This document shows positions 36,881 through 45,463 of a stretch of DNA of 64,000 bases, piece after piece. The stretch is from JACKJK01 sp046159835 (GTDB lineage: Bacteria > Pseudomonadota > Alphaproteobacteria > Rhizobiales > Tepidamorphaceae), in NCBI RefSeq assembly GCF_046159835.1, contig NZ_JBJXCY010000001.1, positions 682,001 through 746,000 on the forward strand, written 5' to 3'. The position numbers and the translations under genes were made by a program. Numbering within the stretch: the stretch's first letter is position 1; every line of letters begins with the position of its first letter. The notes under the pieces were generated by a model, which made no database searches, was not told the origin of the DNA, and saw only the letters and a program-made list of their open reading frames with translations.

Positions 36881-38428
36881 TTGCCTTCGCCGATCCATGT
36901 TATGCTACTGGGCGAGCCGCGAGTTGTGTCGCAGACGGGCGACATTCCGCTTCCTTCCTCGCGCAAGGCGAGGGCGCTGCTGGCGTTTCTCGCCGCGACC
37001 GCGCGCCCGCATCGCCGGGAGCGGCTGTGCGAGCTTTTCTGGGACTTGCCGGATGACCCGAAGGCAGCCTTGCGCTGGTCGCTGACCAAGCTGCGCAAGG
37101 TCGTCGATACCCCCGACAGCCAGCGGATCGTGGCGGACCGCGAACGCGTGCAGCTGGAAGTCAACGACCTGCACGTCGACATCCGCGAGATCCACGCCCG
37201 GTTGCGCAATGACGACGGTCACCTGCCGCTCGAAGACCTGGAAGACATGGCCCGGCAACTTGAGCCGGTGCTTATGGACGGGCTGGACGGCGCCGGCAGC
37301 GTCGATTTCGATGCATGGCTGATGTCGGAGCGCGAGGACGTGGCCGTCGCGCGCATCAACGTGCTGCGGCAGCTCGCGACGCACCCGCAGGCTGGCGCTA
37401 CCGAACGGCGCAAGTGGCGCAGGCTGTGGCACGATGCGGACCCGGCCGGTGAGGAAGCAGCCGAGCCTGTATCTCACCATGCGATGGGAACACAGGCGGC
37501 GGACCGTGCACAGCCAGCCGGCCGAGCCGCTGCGCGCACGCCTTTCCGCCCGGCGCGCAAGACGTTTCGATCCCGTGCGCTGCAGACCCAGCGCATCGGC
37601 TTCTGCGAGGCGCGCGACGGTACCAAGATCGCCTATGCCAGCGTCGGGCAGGGGCCGCCGCTGCTGAAGGCCGCCAACTGGCTGAACCACCTGGAGTTCG
37701 ACTGGGGCAGCCCGATCTGGGGCAAGAGCTTCGCCGCCATGGCGCGGTACCGCACCTTCATCCGCTACGACGAGCGCGGCTGCGGCCTGTCGGACTGGGA
37801 CGTTGCGAACCTCAGCTTCGAGGCGTTCGTGGAGGATCTCGAAGCGGTGGCCGACAAGCTCGAACTGGAACGCTTTCCCTTGCTGGGCATCTCGCAGGGC
37901 TGCGCGGTGTCCATCGAATATGCCGTGCGCCACCCCGAGCGGGTCTCGGGCCTCGTTCTCATTAGCGGCTACGCGGCCGGATGGCGGCACCTGGCAAGCC
38001 CGGACGAACAGGCGCGGCGCGAGGCGGTGCTGAGCCTCACGGAAGTCGGCTGGGGCACGGACAACCCGGCCTACCGCCACATCTTCTCCCAGACCTTCAT
38101 GCCCGATGCGAGCGCGCAGGACCTGGCCTGGTTCGACGAGTTCCAGCGCCAGACGACGTCACCGAAGAATGCCGCGCGCTTTCAGGACGCCTTCGGCCAT
38201 ATCGACGTGCGCGACCGGCTAGCGCAGGTCAGGGCGCCGACCATCGTGCTGCACTCCAAACACGATCAGCGCATCCCGCTGGAGATGGGCCGCGACGTGG
38301 CTTCGGGGATTCCCGACGCGCATTTCGTACCGCTCGACAGCAAGAACCACATTCTCGTCGACCACGAACCGGCCTGGCAGGTCTGCATCGAAGAGGTCGG
38401 GCGTTTCCTGCGCGAGAAGGGGATTTGA
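36881..38428 (+). CDS. SARP-like DNA-binding/BTAD domain fused to alpha/beta hydrolase
   Basis: 515 residues. The start is TTG at 36881, with GGAG seven bases upstream. Residues about 5-100 resemble the winged-helix domain of SARP/BTAD regulators (LLGEPRVV, KARALLAFLA, RERLCELFWDLPDDPKAALRWSLTKLRKV). A variable linker to about 240 follows, then an alpha/beta hydrolase (about 240-515) with nucleophile Ser338 in GISQGC, an Asp in HSKHDQRIP and a late His in KNHILVD. The hydrolase may act as a small-molecule sensor or as an enzyme; the target genes are unknown. Convergent with the PiT gene. Confidence 0.8.
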   Translation: MPSPIHVMLLGEPRVVSQTGDIPLPSSRKARALLAFLAATARPHRRERLCELFWDLPDDPKAALRWSLTKLRKVVDTPDSQRIVADRERVQLEVNDLHVDIREIHARLRNDDGHLPLEDLEDMARQLEPVLMDGLDGAGSVDFDAWLMSEREDVAVARINVLRQLATHPQAGATERRKWRRLWHDADPAGEEAAEPVSHHAMGTQAADRAQPAGRAAARTPFRPARKTFRSRALQTQRIGFCEARDGTKIAYASVGQGPPLLKAANWLNHLEFDWGSPIWGKSFAAMARYRTFIRYDERGCGLSDWDVANLSFEAFVEDLEAVADKLELERFPLLGISQGCAVSIEYAVRHPERVSGLVLISGYAAGWRHLASPDEQARREAVLSLTEVGWGTDNPAYRHIFSQTFMPDASAQDLAWFDEFQRQTTSPKNAARFQDAFGHIDVRDRLAQVRAPTIVLHSKHDQRIPLEMGRDVASGIPDAHFVPLDSKNHILVDHEPAWQVCIEEVGRFLREKGI

Positions 38429-38449
38429 GGCGCGGCTTGGCCGAAGCCC

Positions 38450-39952
38450 TCAGAACATCGAGCGCAGCGCGAAAAACAACACCATGGATAGCACGGTCGC
38501 GGCGGGCACCGTGATGACCCACGCCGCGACGATGGACATGAAGTGCTGGCGGCGCACCAGCTTGCGGCGGCGGATTTCCGCGCTCTCGCGCGCTTGCGAG
38601 GCTTCGGCTGGTTCCGGCTGCGACACGGTGGGGGCAGGCGTCTCCGTGCCTTTGGAGTTGCCGTTCTGGCGGTTCAATTCCAGCTTGCGCGCAACGTAGT
38701 TGGCCCGGCGGCTGGAATTCGCTGTGTACCACTCGCGGAAGAACCCGACGCCGAACACCGCCCCGACCGCGATATGCGTGGAGGAGACCGGCAGGCCAAG
38801 CCACGAGGCGACGATCACCGTGATGGCTGCCGACAGCGCCACGCAGAAGGCGCGCATGGGATTCAGCTTGGTGATCTGCTTGCCAACCATGCGGATTAGC
38901 TTTGCACCGAAGAAGACCAGTCCGAACGAGATGCCCAGACCGCCGACGAGCATCACCCAGATCGGGATGTGGACCTTGGCATCCACGGTGCCGACCTCGG
39001 CCACGTGGACGATGGCAGCCAGCGGGCCGATGGCATTGGCGACGTCGTTGGCCCCGTGCGCGAACGAAAGCAGCGCGGCAGACGCGATCAGCGGAAGCTG
39101 GAACAGTTCGCGCAGCGACTGGTTGCGGTTCGGCATGTCGCGGGACTGGCGCGCGATCAGCGGCTTCGTGATGAGGTAGCCGCCGATGAGGCCGGCCAGC
39201 CCGACCGCGACGACGCCGATGCTCGGCAGGTGGATGATCTTCTTGAGGCCCTTCACCGCGAGATAGGCGGAGAAGGCCCCTGCCATCACCGCGATCAGGA
39301 TCGGCACCCATTTGCGCGCGGCCGCGATCTTGTCTTCGCGGTAGATGATGAAGGTCTTGATGAATGCGAGAAAGGCGGCGGCGATGATGCCGCCCAGCAG
39401 CGGCGAGATGACCCAGCTTGCCACAATCCCGCTCAGCACCGGCCAGTTGACCGAGGTGAAGCCCGCAGCCGCGATGCCCGCACCCATCACGCCGCCGACG
39501 ATGGAGTGCGTGGTGGAAACCGGCGCGCCGAGGAACGTCGCGAGGTTGATCCAGATCGCCGACGACATCAGCGCCGCCATCATGGCGAGGATGAAGACAT
39601 TCGGGTCGGAAACCGCTGCCGGGTCGATGATGCCCTTGGAGATGGTGCCGACCACGTCGCCGCCCGCGATCAGCGCGCCGGCTGATTCAAAGATCGCGGC
39701 GATGATCAGCGCGGTGGTGATGGTCATGGCCCGCGAACCGACCGCCGGACCGACATTGTTGGCGACGTCGTTGGCGCCGATGTTCAGCGCCATGTAGGCG
39801 CCGATGGCGGTCGCCGCGACAATGATCGCCGCGCGCGGTTCACCGGTGACGGCGATGGCTGCAATCACGCCGGAGAACACGATGAAAATCAGCCCGAGGC
39901 CCGGCAGCATGCCGCTGCGCGCCAGGAAGCCAGCGGCTTCCTCGACGCGCAC
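38450..39952 (-). CDS. PiT-family inorganic phosphate permease
   Basis: 500 residues from GTG 39952. About ten to twelve membrane segments, with the two inverted PiT signature repeats: GANDVANNVGPAVGSRAM near residue 59 and GANDVANAIGPLAA near 324, each followed by a PVSTTH or PVSSTH motif. Imports metal-phosphate by proton symport. The frame stays open upstream and encodes a polar stretch LRKKTLDKDLDKL that looks like the genuine N-terminus of rhizobial homologues, but it contains no ATG, GTG or TTG (see findings). Confidence 0.9.
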   Translation of the reverse strand: MRVEEAAGFLARSGMLPGLGLIFIVFSGVIAAIAVTGEPRAAIIVAATAIGAYMALNIGANDVANNVGPAVGSRAMTITTALIIAAIFESAGALIAGGDVVGTISKGIIDPAAVSDPNVFILAMMAALMSSAIWINLATFLGAPVSTTHSIVGGVMGAGIAAAGFTSVNWPVLSGIVASWVISPLLGGIIAAAFLAFIKTFIIYREDKIAAARKWVPILIAVMAGAFSAYLAVKGLKKIIHLPSIGVVAVGLAGLIGGYLITKPLIARQSRDMPNRNQSLRELFQLPLIASAALLSFAHGANDVANAIGPLAAIVHVAEVGTVDAKVHIPIWVMLVGGLGISFGLVFFGAKLIRMVGKQITKLNPMRAFCVALSAAITVIVASWLGLPVSSTHIAVGAVFGVGFFREWYTANSSRRANYVARKLELNRQNGNSKGTETPAPTVSQPEPAEASQARESAEIRRRKLVRRQHFMSIVAAWVITVPAATVLSMVLFFALRSMF

Positions 39953-40092
39953 GAGCTTGTCGAGATCCTTGTCGAGAGTTTTCTTGCGAAGCTGTGGGTG
40001 GCGCGGTTCTATGGCCTTCCCCTCCCGGATGCGCTCGGTCTTGTGTCGGACGTCAATCCGCCGAACGTCTCTCGGGCCGGGGAACGTCTGCT

Positions 40093-40587
40093 TTATGCGT
40101 CGAGCGAAAGCACGCCTTCGCGCGCACAGTCAAGCAGCAGGGCGCTCAACTCCGGTTCGTCCACACGTTTCGCAGCCTTGCGCGGGTTGACCCACTCGCG
40201 CTTGCGCTGGCCGACTTCCGGAAAGTCATCGACGATCTGCGTCACATGCATCGGGTAGACGAAGACCCGGCACTCCACTTCGTGCCCCGCGTCGAGCTTC
40301 TTCATGTAGCCATAGTCGCCGATAGGTTCGGCGGCCAGTTCGCCCCGGATGCCGGCTTCCTCCCACGCTTCCTGGGCAGCGGTCTGGACGCCGTCACCGT
40401 TAGATGTGGGCCAGCCCTTCGGGATGATCCAGCGCCCGGTGTCGCGGCTGGTCAGCAGCATGTATTCCAGCCCCTTGTCGCTCTCGCGATAGGCAAGTGC
40501 TGCAAATTGGACGCGCTGCGGCAGCGCGAACGCACTGCGCACGGCGTCTGCCATGGAGCCAAGCAAGCTGTTGGAGCGGTTTGTCAT
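40093..40587 (-). CDS. Nudix hydrolase
   Basis: 164 residues. The Nudix box is recognisable in IIPKGWP followed by AAQEAWEEAGI (about residues 55-79), as in the diphosphoinositol-polyphosphate/diadenosine-type group, although the first box Glu is not at its usual place in the loop TSNGDG. It probably hydrolyses a nucleoside-diphosphate-linked compound. Upstream of the phosphate permease on the same strand with a 140-base gap. Confidence 0.88.
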   Translation of the reverse strand: MTNRSNSLLGSMADAVRSAFALPQRVQFAALAYRESDKGLEYMLLTSRDTGRWIIPKGWPTSNGDGVQTAAQEAWEEAGIRGELAAEPIGDYGYMKKLDAGHEVECRVFVYPMHVTQIVDDFPEVGQRKREWVNPRKAAKRVDEPELSALLLDCAREGVLSLDA

Positions 40588-40729
40588 GTATCGAGGGATC
40601 CGAATTCTGTTTCCGAATCATGCAGTTATAAGAGAGTTTGCGGCAGTTTTGCGAATTGTTGGTTAATCGCCCGCGCTTCCAGCATCCCAAAAAGAGACGA
40701 GAGCGCGGAGAAACCTTTCGACGACTTTG

Positions 40730-41434
40730 CTATGCGACGGGCTTCTTCGAGAAATCCATCCCCGGCTTGGCGAGCTTTTCCGCCGGGCCGGTCCAGGCAT
40801 AGGCCAGCAGGCACGGATCGCGCTCGCCGGTGGTGATCCTGTGCTGGTCGCCGGAGCGGTTGAGGATCAGTGACCCCGGCGCGTAGACCGCCTGGTCGTT
40901 CTCCGACCAGTTGCCGGAAATCGAGATGTAGCTTTCCTCGATGTCCTTGTGATGATGCTGCGGGTAGGTGGTGTTGGGCGCGAACAGCACGTAGCCGAGG
41001 ATGAGCCGGTCGGTGACGATCGGCCCCTGCGGCCCCAGCACCTCGCAATAGGCATACTTGCGCGCCAGCGCCTTTGGAATGCGCTGGTAGCCATATTCCC
41101 ACGTCAGCAGGTGGGCGATGCGTTCGGTCGCGCGCGACAGGCCGAACAGCGCGTAGCGCGCGCCGACATCGAAAGCGCGCCCCAGATGCGCGACGACGGG
41201 CTTCGTCTCCGGCGGGCGGGCATGGATCGGCGGATTTGAATCGATGATCGCGGCCAGCGTCTCGCGCACCCGCTTGCGGTGGCTGCGGATGATCTTGCTG
41301 CCGCCGGCAAAGCCGGGACGGTAGAGCAGTTCGAACTCGCGCAGCAGGTAGTCCCAGTCCGGGCAGTCGCTGAGGCGGGTTAAGCTGTCGGCGGTTGCCG
41401 CGCCTTCGTCGCTGTGTGAATCGCTGTCAGTCAT
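40730..41434 (-). CDS. dddL: Dimethylsulfoniopropionate lyase DddL (cupin)
   Basis: 234 residues. A helical N-terminal half (PDWDYLLREFELLYR, then KRVRETLAAIIDSNP) and a C-terminal cupin barrel. Metal ligands are visible: His160-His162 and Glu166/167 in YPQHHHKDIEESY, and His198 in QHRITTG. The segments AYCEVLGPQGPIVTDRLILG and SENDQAVYAPGSLILN match DddL as I know it. DddL cleaves DMSP to dimethyl sulfide and acrylate. It is the last gene of a three-gene operon with a PF06684 protein and a LuxR-GAF regulator. No acrylate-processing gene such as acuI is recognised beside it. Confidence 0.85.
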   Translation of the reverse strand: MTDSDSHSDEGAATADSLTRLSDCPDWDYLLREFELLYRPGFAGGSKIIRSHRKRVRETLAAIIDSNPPIHARPPETKPVVAHLGRAFDVGARYALFGLSRATERIAHLLTWEYGYQRIPKALARKYAYCEVLGPQGPIVTDRLILGYVLFAPNTTYPQHHHKDIEESYISISGNWSENDQAVYAPGSLILNRSGDQHRITTGERDPCLLAYAWTGPAEKLAKPGMDFSKKPVA

Positions 41435-41449
41435 GGCGTGCGCGCTCCT

Positions 41450-41998
41450 TCACACGTTCACCGGCCCTCTGCCGCAGCGCGGGATCGGCCGTCCGGAATC
41501 GGCATAGCCGAGGAACATGGCGATCTCGTCGGGCGCCGGTCCGTCCGGCACGCCCAGCGTCATCGTGTCGAAATGGTCGAACGACCACGGATCGTCCTTG
41601 TGACCGAGCGGCATGTCGATCCACGTGCCGGGGCCGCCGATCTTCACGTTTGATGCGATGACGGACCGGCCACCCCCGGCGGCTTCACGCATCGGTTTGC
41701 CGAGTCTGGGATGTATAACGCCGCCGCCCTGCTCGAAATCTCCGTTGACGCCGACGATCGCCGCCTTGCCGTAGGAAACCGGAGGCTTGCCCAGCAGTGC
41801 AATGGCTTCCCCGGCCAGCCGCTCGCCGAGTTCCGCACCGATGTCGAATAGCGGCGTCAGATCGGCCTCGAAGCGCCCGACCAGCGGGTTGACGAAAACC
41901 GCCAGCGCGGCGACGCGGGTGACCGGCTCGCATGGCTCGCCATGGGAATCCGTCTCAATGATTTCGCGAAGGAACGCAATCTTGCGCGTCTGCACCAT
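41450..41998 (-). CDS. Amino acid synthesis family protein (PF06684-type)
   Basis: 182 residues. Conserved family features are visible: RVAALAVFVNPLVG near the N-terminus, the central GKAAIVGVNGDFEQGGGVIHPRLGKPMRE split region, and MPLGHKDDPWSFDHFDTMTLGVPD near the end. The family name comes from database annotation; I know of no firmly established reaction. It lies 15 bases upstream of dddL and 11 bases downstream of the regulator, so it is probably co-expressed with DMSP cleavage. Confidence 0.8.
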   Translation of the reverse strand: MVQTRKIAFLREIIETDSHGEPCEPVTRVAALAVFVNPLVGRFEADLTPLFDIGAELGERLAGEAIALLGKPPVSYGKAAIVGVNGDFEQGGGVIHPRLGKPMREAAGGGRSVIASNVKIGGPGTWIDMPLGHKDDPWSFDHFDTMTLGVPDGPAPDEIAMFLGYADSGRPIPRCGRGPVNV

Positions 41999-42009
41999 CA
42001 GCTGGTTCC

Positions 42010-42834
42010 TCAGTGCCCCTGCACGGCGGTATTGAGCCGAGCCACCAGGCGCGCATTCTGGATCGCGATGACGCTTTGGTCGGCAAACATGCTGGCGATG
42101 TCCAATGCCTTGCGGTCAAAAGGGCGCACGCTTTGGCGGTAGACGGTGAAAGCGCCGATCAGGTCTTCACCTGCCAGCATCGGGATCGCCGCGAAGGATC
42201 GCGCGCCGCCGAGGTCAGCGGTCGCATAGCGCAGCGGATCTTCGGACTTGTAGATTGCTTCGGCGCGCACGTCAGGGATGCTGACAACTGAATGGGACGT
42301 CTCGACGCGGCCCAGGCCGGTTTGCGGGCTGACCCGGAATGAACCCTGCTCCTCCAGCCAGTTCGCAAAGCTTCCCGAGATGTCTCTGGAATAGATGCAA
42401 CGGTAGCCGGACGCACCGGCATATTCGAACAAGATCCCGAATGACGCGTCGCAGAGTTCCAGCGCGTGTTCCAGCACCGCGGCCATGACCTCTTGGAGTT
42501 GTCCGTTTGTCCGTCCGATGATCCGCAGCACCGCCGCGAGCGCCCGCTCCCGGCTGATCGCTTCTTCGAGGCTGAGAGCCAATTCGGAGATCAACGCGGC
42601 GCTTTCTTCAATGTCGGGAAAGGTGATCTGCGTCTCGCCGCTGAGTACACCGTGCAACGCGATCTTTGAGGACACGCCGAGCTTTCGATAGATCGTTGCA
42701 AGGTGCGTGCGCACCGTCGAGGGAGCGATGACCAGGCGTTTGGCGATCTGGTGGTAGGTGTCGCCACTGGCATAGGCCTGCGCGATCTCGCGTTCGCGCG
42801 CACTCAGCGTCCCTTCCTGATCGGCTCTGTCCAT
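42010..42834 (-). CDS. LuxR-type regulator with C-terminal GAF domain
   Basis: 274 residues from the ATG at 42834 (an in-frame ATG at 42879 would add 15). The LuxR helix-turn-helix is at the N-terminus (about 8-65: LSAREREIAQAYASG, APSTVRTHLATIYRKLGVSS), the reverse of the usual order. A GAF domain follows (about 105-265) with SFRVSPQTGLGRVETSHS and MFADQSVIAIQNARL. First gene of the operon with PF06684 and dddL; it likely senses a small molecule. Divergent from an MFS gene across about 190 bases, which probably holds both promoters. Confidence 0.85.
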   Translation of the reverse strand: MDRADQEGTLSAREREIAQAYASGDTYHQIAKRLVIAPSTVRTHLATIYRKLGVSSKIALHGVLSGETQITFPDIEESAALISELALSLEEAISRERALAAVLRIIGRTNGQLQEVMAAVLEHALELCDASFGILFEYAGASGYRCIYSRDISGSFANWLEEQGSFRVSPQTGLGRVETSHSVVSIPDVRAEAIYKSEDPLRYATADLGGARSFAAIPMLAGEDLIGAFTVYRQSVRPFDRKALDIASMFADQSVIAIQNARLVARLNTAVQGH

Positions 42835-43020
42835 GGCGCGCGCTCGCTGACCGGCGGCAGCCCGTCCCGGCCTGCCCATGGGTCAAATGCTGTATCGCAA
42901 ATGCTGCACTTGTAAATCCTGCATTTGCATCACGCAGAATACTGCAATGCGCCGATGCCCCTGGTCCGCCGCCCACCGTATATTGGCGCCATCTGTAATG
43001 CCTTTGGGGACGGGTGACTC

Positions 43021-44181
43021 ATGAACAATCGGTGGCGGATTCTTGCTCTGCTCTTCTGCGTGCGCGTCTCGATGGCCTTCCAGTTTCAGGCGGTCGCTGC
43101 GCTGTCACCGCTGATGATGGATGCCTACAGTCTGGGACTTGCCGACATTGGCCTGATGATCGGCCTGTACCTGTCGCCCGGCATTGTTCTTTCCATTCCC
43201 GGCGGCGCGATCGGCAGACGATACGGCGAGAAATCGGTGGTGCTCGCAGGGCTGGCGCTGATGGCTGTCGGCGGTCTCTTGGCGGTCACATCCAGCACAT
43301 GGGACATGCAGATCGCCGGACGCATCCTTGCCGGTATTGGAGGTGTTCTGCTCAACGTGCTGATGACCAAGATGGTCGCCGACTGGTTTGCCGGCCGCGA
43401 AGTGGCGACCGCGATGGGCATCTTCGTCAATTCATGGCCCGTCGGCATCGCACTGGCGCTGGTCGTGCTGCCTCCAATCGCACTAGCTGCGGGATTGATG
43501 GCGGCGATGTCTGTGGTGACCGGGCTTGTGGTCATCGGGTTTATTGCACTGGGAGCACTTTACCGTGCGCCGTCGAGTGCATCTGCGGCACCGGTCGCGG
43601 ATATGCCACTGCGCGGTGTTCCGCTTTACGGCGTGCTGTGCGCCGGCGCCATATGGGGCCTCTTCAATTCCTCGCTCGGAATGATCTTCGGCTTCGGCCC
43701 GGCCATGCTTTCGGCGCGAGGATGGAGCGCGACGGCTGCCAGTTCGACCACCAGCATTGTGCTGTGGCTGGTCGCCATCTCGGTTCCATTCGGCGGGTTT
43801 CTCGCGGACCGGATCAAGCGCAATGACGCGGTCCTCGCGACAGGACTGCTGATGTTCACGGGCGCGCTGCTGCTGGCCGCACGCAGCGAAGCGGTGCTTG
43901 CCTGTTTCGTGCTGCTCGGTTTGGTAGCCGGGCTTGCCGCCGGGCCGATCATGAGCCTGCCGTCGCGCGTTCTGGTTCCCGGCAACAGGTCCGTAGGCAT
44001 GGGCGTGTTCTATGCCGTCTACTACGGCCTGATCTTCATCGCACCGTATCTCGCCGGCCTGCTGTCGGAATGGCTCGGCAGACCCGAGGCCACATTCGAC
44101 ATGGGCGCGGCGCTGCTCGTCACCGGCATCGCGCTGCTGGCACTGTTTCGGAAACTGACGCGCCAAAGCGCGCGGACATAG
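43021..44181 (+). CDS. MFS transporter (CynX/NimT-like)
   Basis: 386 residues with 12 predicted membrane segments. The motif A region reads GGAIGRRYGEKSVVLAGLALM after segment 2, and FGGFLADRIKRND marks the second half. The size and the absence of long loops resemble the cyanate/nitroimidazole-type MFS group. Substrate unknown. Divergent from the LuxR-GAF/dddL operon, so it could carry DMSP or a related compound, which is inference from position only. Confidence 0.8.
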   Translation: MNNRWRILALLFCVRVSMAFQFQAVAALSPLMMDAYSLGLADIGLMIGLYLSPGIVLSIPGGAIGRRYGEKSVVLAGLALMAVGGLLAVTSSTWDMQIAGRILAGIGGVLLNVLMTKMVADWFAGREVATAMGIFVNSWPVGIALALVVLPPIALAAGLMAAMSVVTGLVVIGFIALGALYRAPSSASAAPVADMPLRGVPLYGVLCAGAIWGLFNSSLGMIFGFGPAMLSARGWSATAASSTTSIVLWLVAISVPFGGFLADRIKRNDAVLATGLLMFTGALLLAARSEAVLACFVLLGLVAGLAAGPIMSLPSRVLVPGNRSVGMGVFYAVYYGLIFIAPYLAGLLSEWLGRPEATFDMGAALLVTGIALLALFRKLTRQSART

Positions 44182-44193
44182 CCCGCTCGCGGC

Positions 44194-45174
44194 TCAGGGC
44201 TTCAGCAAAATCTTGCCGCGATGCTTGGCCGATTCCATCATCTCGTGGGCCTCGGCAGCCTGCGACATGGGCAGCACGGCATGGGTCACGGTGACCAGCT
44301 TCTTGGGGAACAGCGGCCAGACGTTTTCCTGCAGCTCGGCGGCGATCTCGCTCTTGAACCCTTCCGGGCGCGAGCGCAGCGTCGAGCCGGTATAGGTCAA
44401 CCGCTTCAGCATCACCGGCATCAGGTTGATCTCCATCTTGGAGCCCTTGTTGAAGGCAAGCTGGATGATCCGAGCGTCGTGGCGCGCGGCCTTGAAATTG
44501 CGCTCCACGTAGTCGCCCGCGACGATGTCGAGGATGATGTCGGCGCCGCCGGCCTCGCGCACGATCTCGACGAAATCCTCGTCGTTGTAGTTGATCGCGC
44601 GGCTCGCGCCGAGGCGCTCGCAATACGCGCAATCGTCAGCAGTCGCCGCCGTGGTGAAGACGTTCAGCCCCATCGCCGCGCCAAGCTGGATCGCGGTCGA
44701 GCCGATGCCGCCCGCGCCGCCATGAACGAGGAAGTTCATGCCTTCCTTCAGGTCGTGGCCGTGGAAGACGTTGCTCCACACCGTGAAGAAGGTCTCGCAC
44801 AGGCCCGCGGCATCCGTGGTCGACACGCCCTCGGGAATGGTCAGGCAGTGGCTGGCGTCGATCGCGACATATTCCGCGTAGCCGCCGCCGTTGGTCAGCG
44901 CGCAGACGGTGTCGCCAACCTTCCACTTCGTGACGCCGCTGCCGACGGCAACCACCTCGCCGGAGACTTCCAGCCCCAGCAGGTCGGATGCGCCCTTGGG
45001 CGGCGGGTAATGGCCGCGCCGCTGCACCATGTCCGGTCCGTTGACGCCGCAGGCATCGACCTTCACCAGCACTTCGCCTTCGGCAGGCTGGGGCACCGGG
45101 CGGCGGCCCAGTTCAAGGACCTCCGGTCCTCCGGTGCCTGTGGGGACGACGGCATCCATCTCGGAAGGGATCAT
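44194..45174 (-). CDS. NAD(P)H:quinone oxidoreductase, zinc-independent MDR family
   Basis: 326 residues. Medium-chain dehydrogenase/reductase fold without the zinc ligands: catalytic domain VDACGVNGPDMVQRRGHYPPP and nucleotide-binding motif VHGGAGGIGSTAIQLGAA. Closest in character to the PIG3/QOR group. It reduces quinones or enoyl compounds using NADPH. It was compared mentally with AcuI (acryloyl-CoA reductase) because of the nearby dddL, but the motifs do not match AcuI. Confidence 0.85.
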   Translation of the reverse strand: MIPSEMDAVVPTGTGGPEVLELGRRPVPQPAEGEVLVKVDACGVNGPDMVQRRGHYPPPKGASDLLGLEVSGEVVAVGSGVTKWKVGDTVCALTNGGGYAEYVAIDASHCLTIPEGVSTTDAAGLCETFFTVWSNVFHGHDLKEGMNFLVHGGAGGIGSTAIQLGAAMGLNVFTTAATADDCAYCERLGASRAINYNDEDFVEIVREAGGADIILDIVAGDYVERNFKAARHDARIIQLAFNKGSKMEINLMPVMLKRLTYTGSTLRSRPEGFKSEIAAELQENVWPLFPKKLVTVTHAVLPMSQAAEAHEMMESAKHRGKILLKP

Positions 45175-45400
45175 GTAAAAAACCTCTTTGTTTATCGCTC
45201 ACGCACGGCTCACGGTGTTCGCGTGCTCCGCGTGGGTGCCGGAAAATCGGCGGCGCCCGGTCGGGCTTGCGAACCCTGCGGGTTCGTTAGGTACCGCATC
45301 CCTCCGGCATGGCAAGTTTCGTCCGAAATTTCGGCCACTCCAACGAGCGCAGCGAGGAATAGCCGTGAGATCGATCAATCCATTGAGCGCGACTGCGCGA

Positions 45401-45447
45401 GCGGCCGGTCAGGCCGCCCCTCTCGAGCGAAGCGGTCGAAAGACCGC
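45401..45447. repeat. Pair of short perfect hairpins downstream of the SucD-like gene
   Basis: Two adjacent perfect inverted repeats: GCGGCC at 45401-45406 with GGCCGC at 45412-45417 (5-base loop), and GCGGTC at 45432-45437 with GACCGC at 45442-45447 around a GAAA loop. They lie just after the stop of the minus-strand SucD-like gene. They could be a REP-like element or an mRNA 3' structure; no T-run follows on the minus strand. Confidence 0.5.
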
Positions 45448-45463
45448 GACAGCGTGAAGAGAA

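Noticed and set aside
44194..45174. Identification of the quinone oxidoreductase as AcuI (acryloyl-CoA reductase) because dddL is near
   Set aside because: Its motifs match the PIG3/QOR group and not AcuI; proximity alone is not enough.
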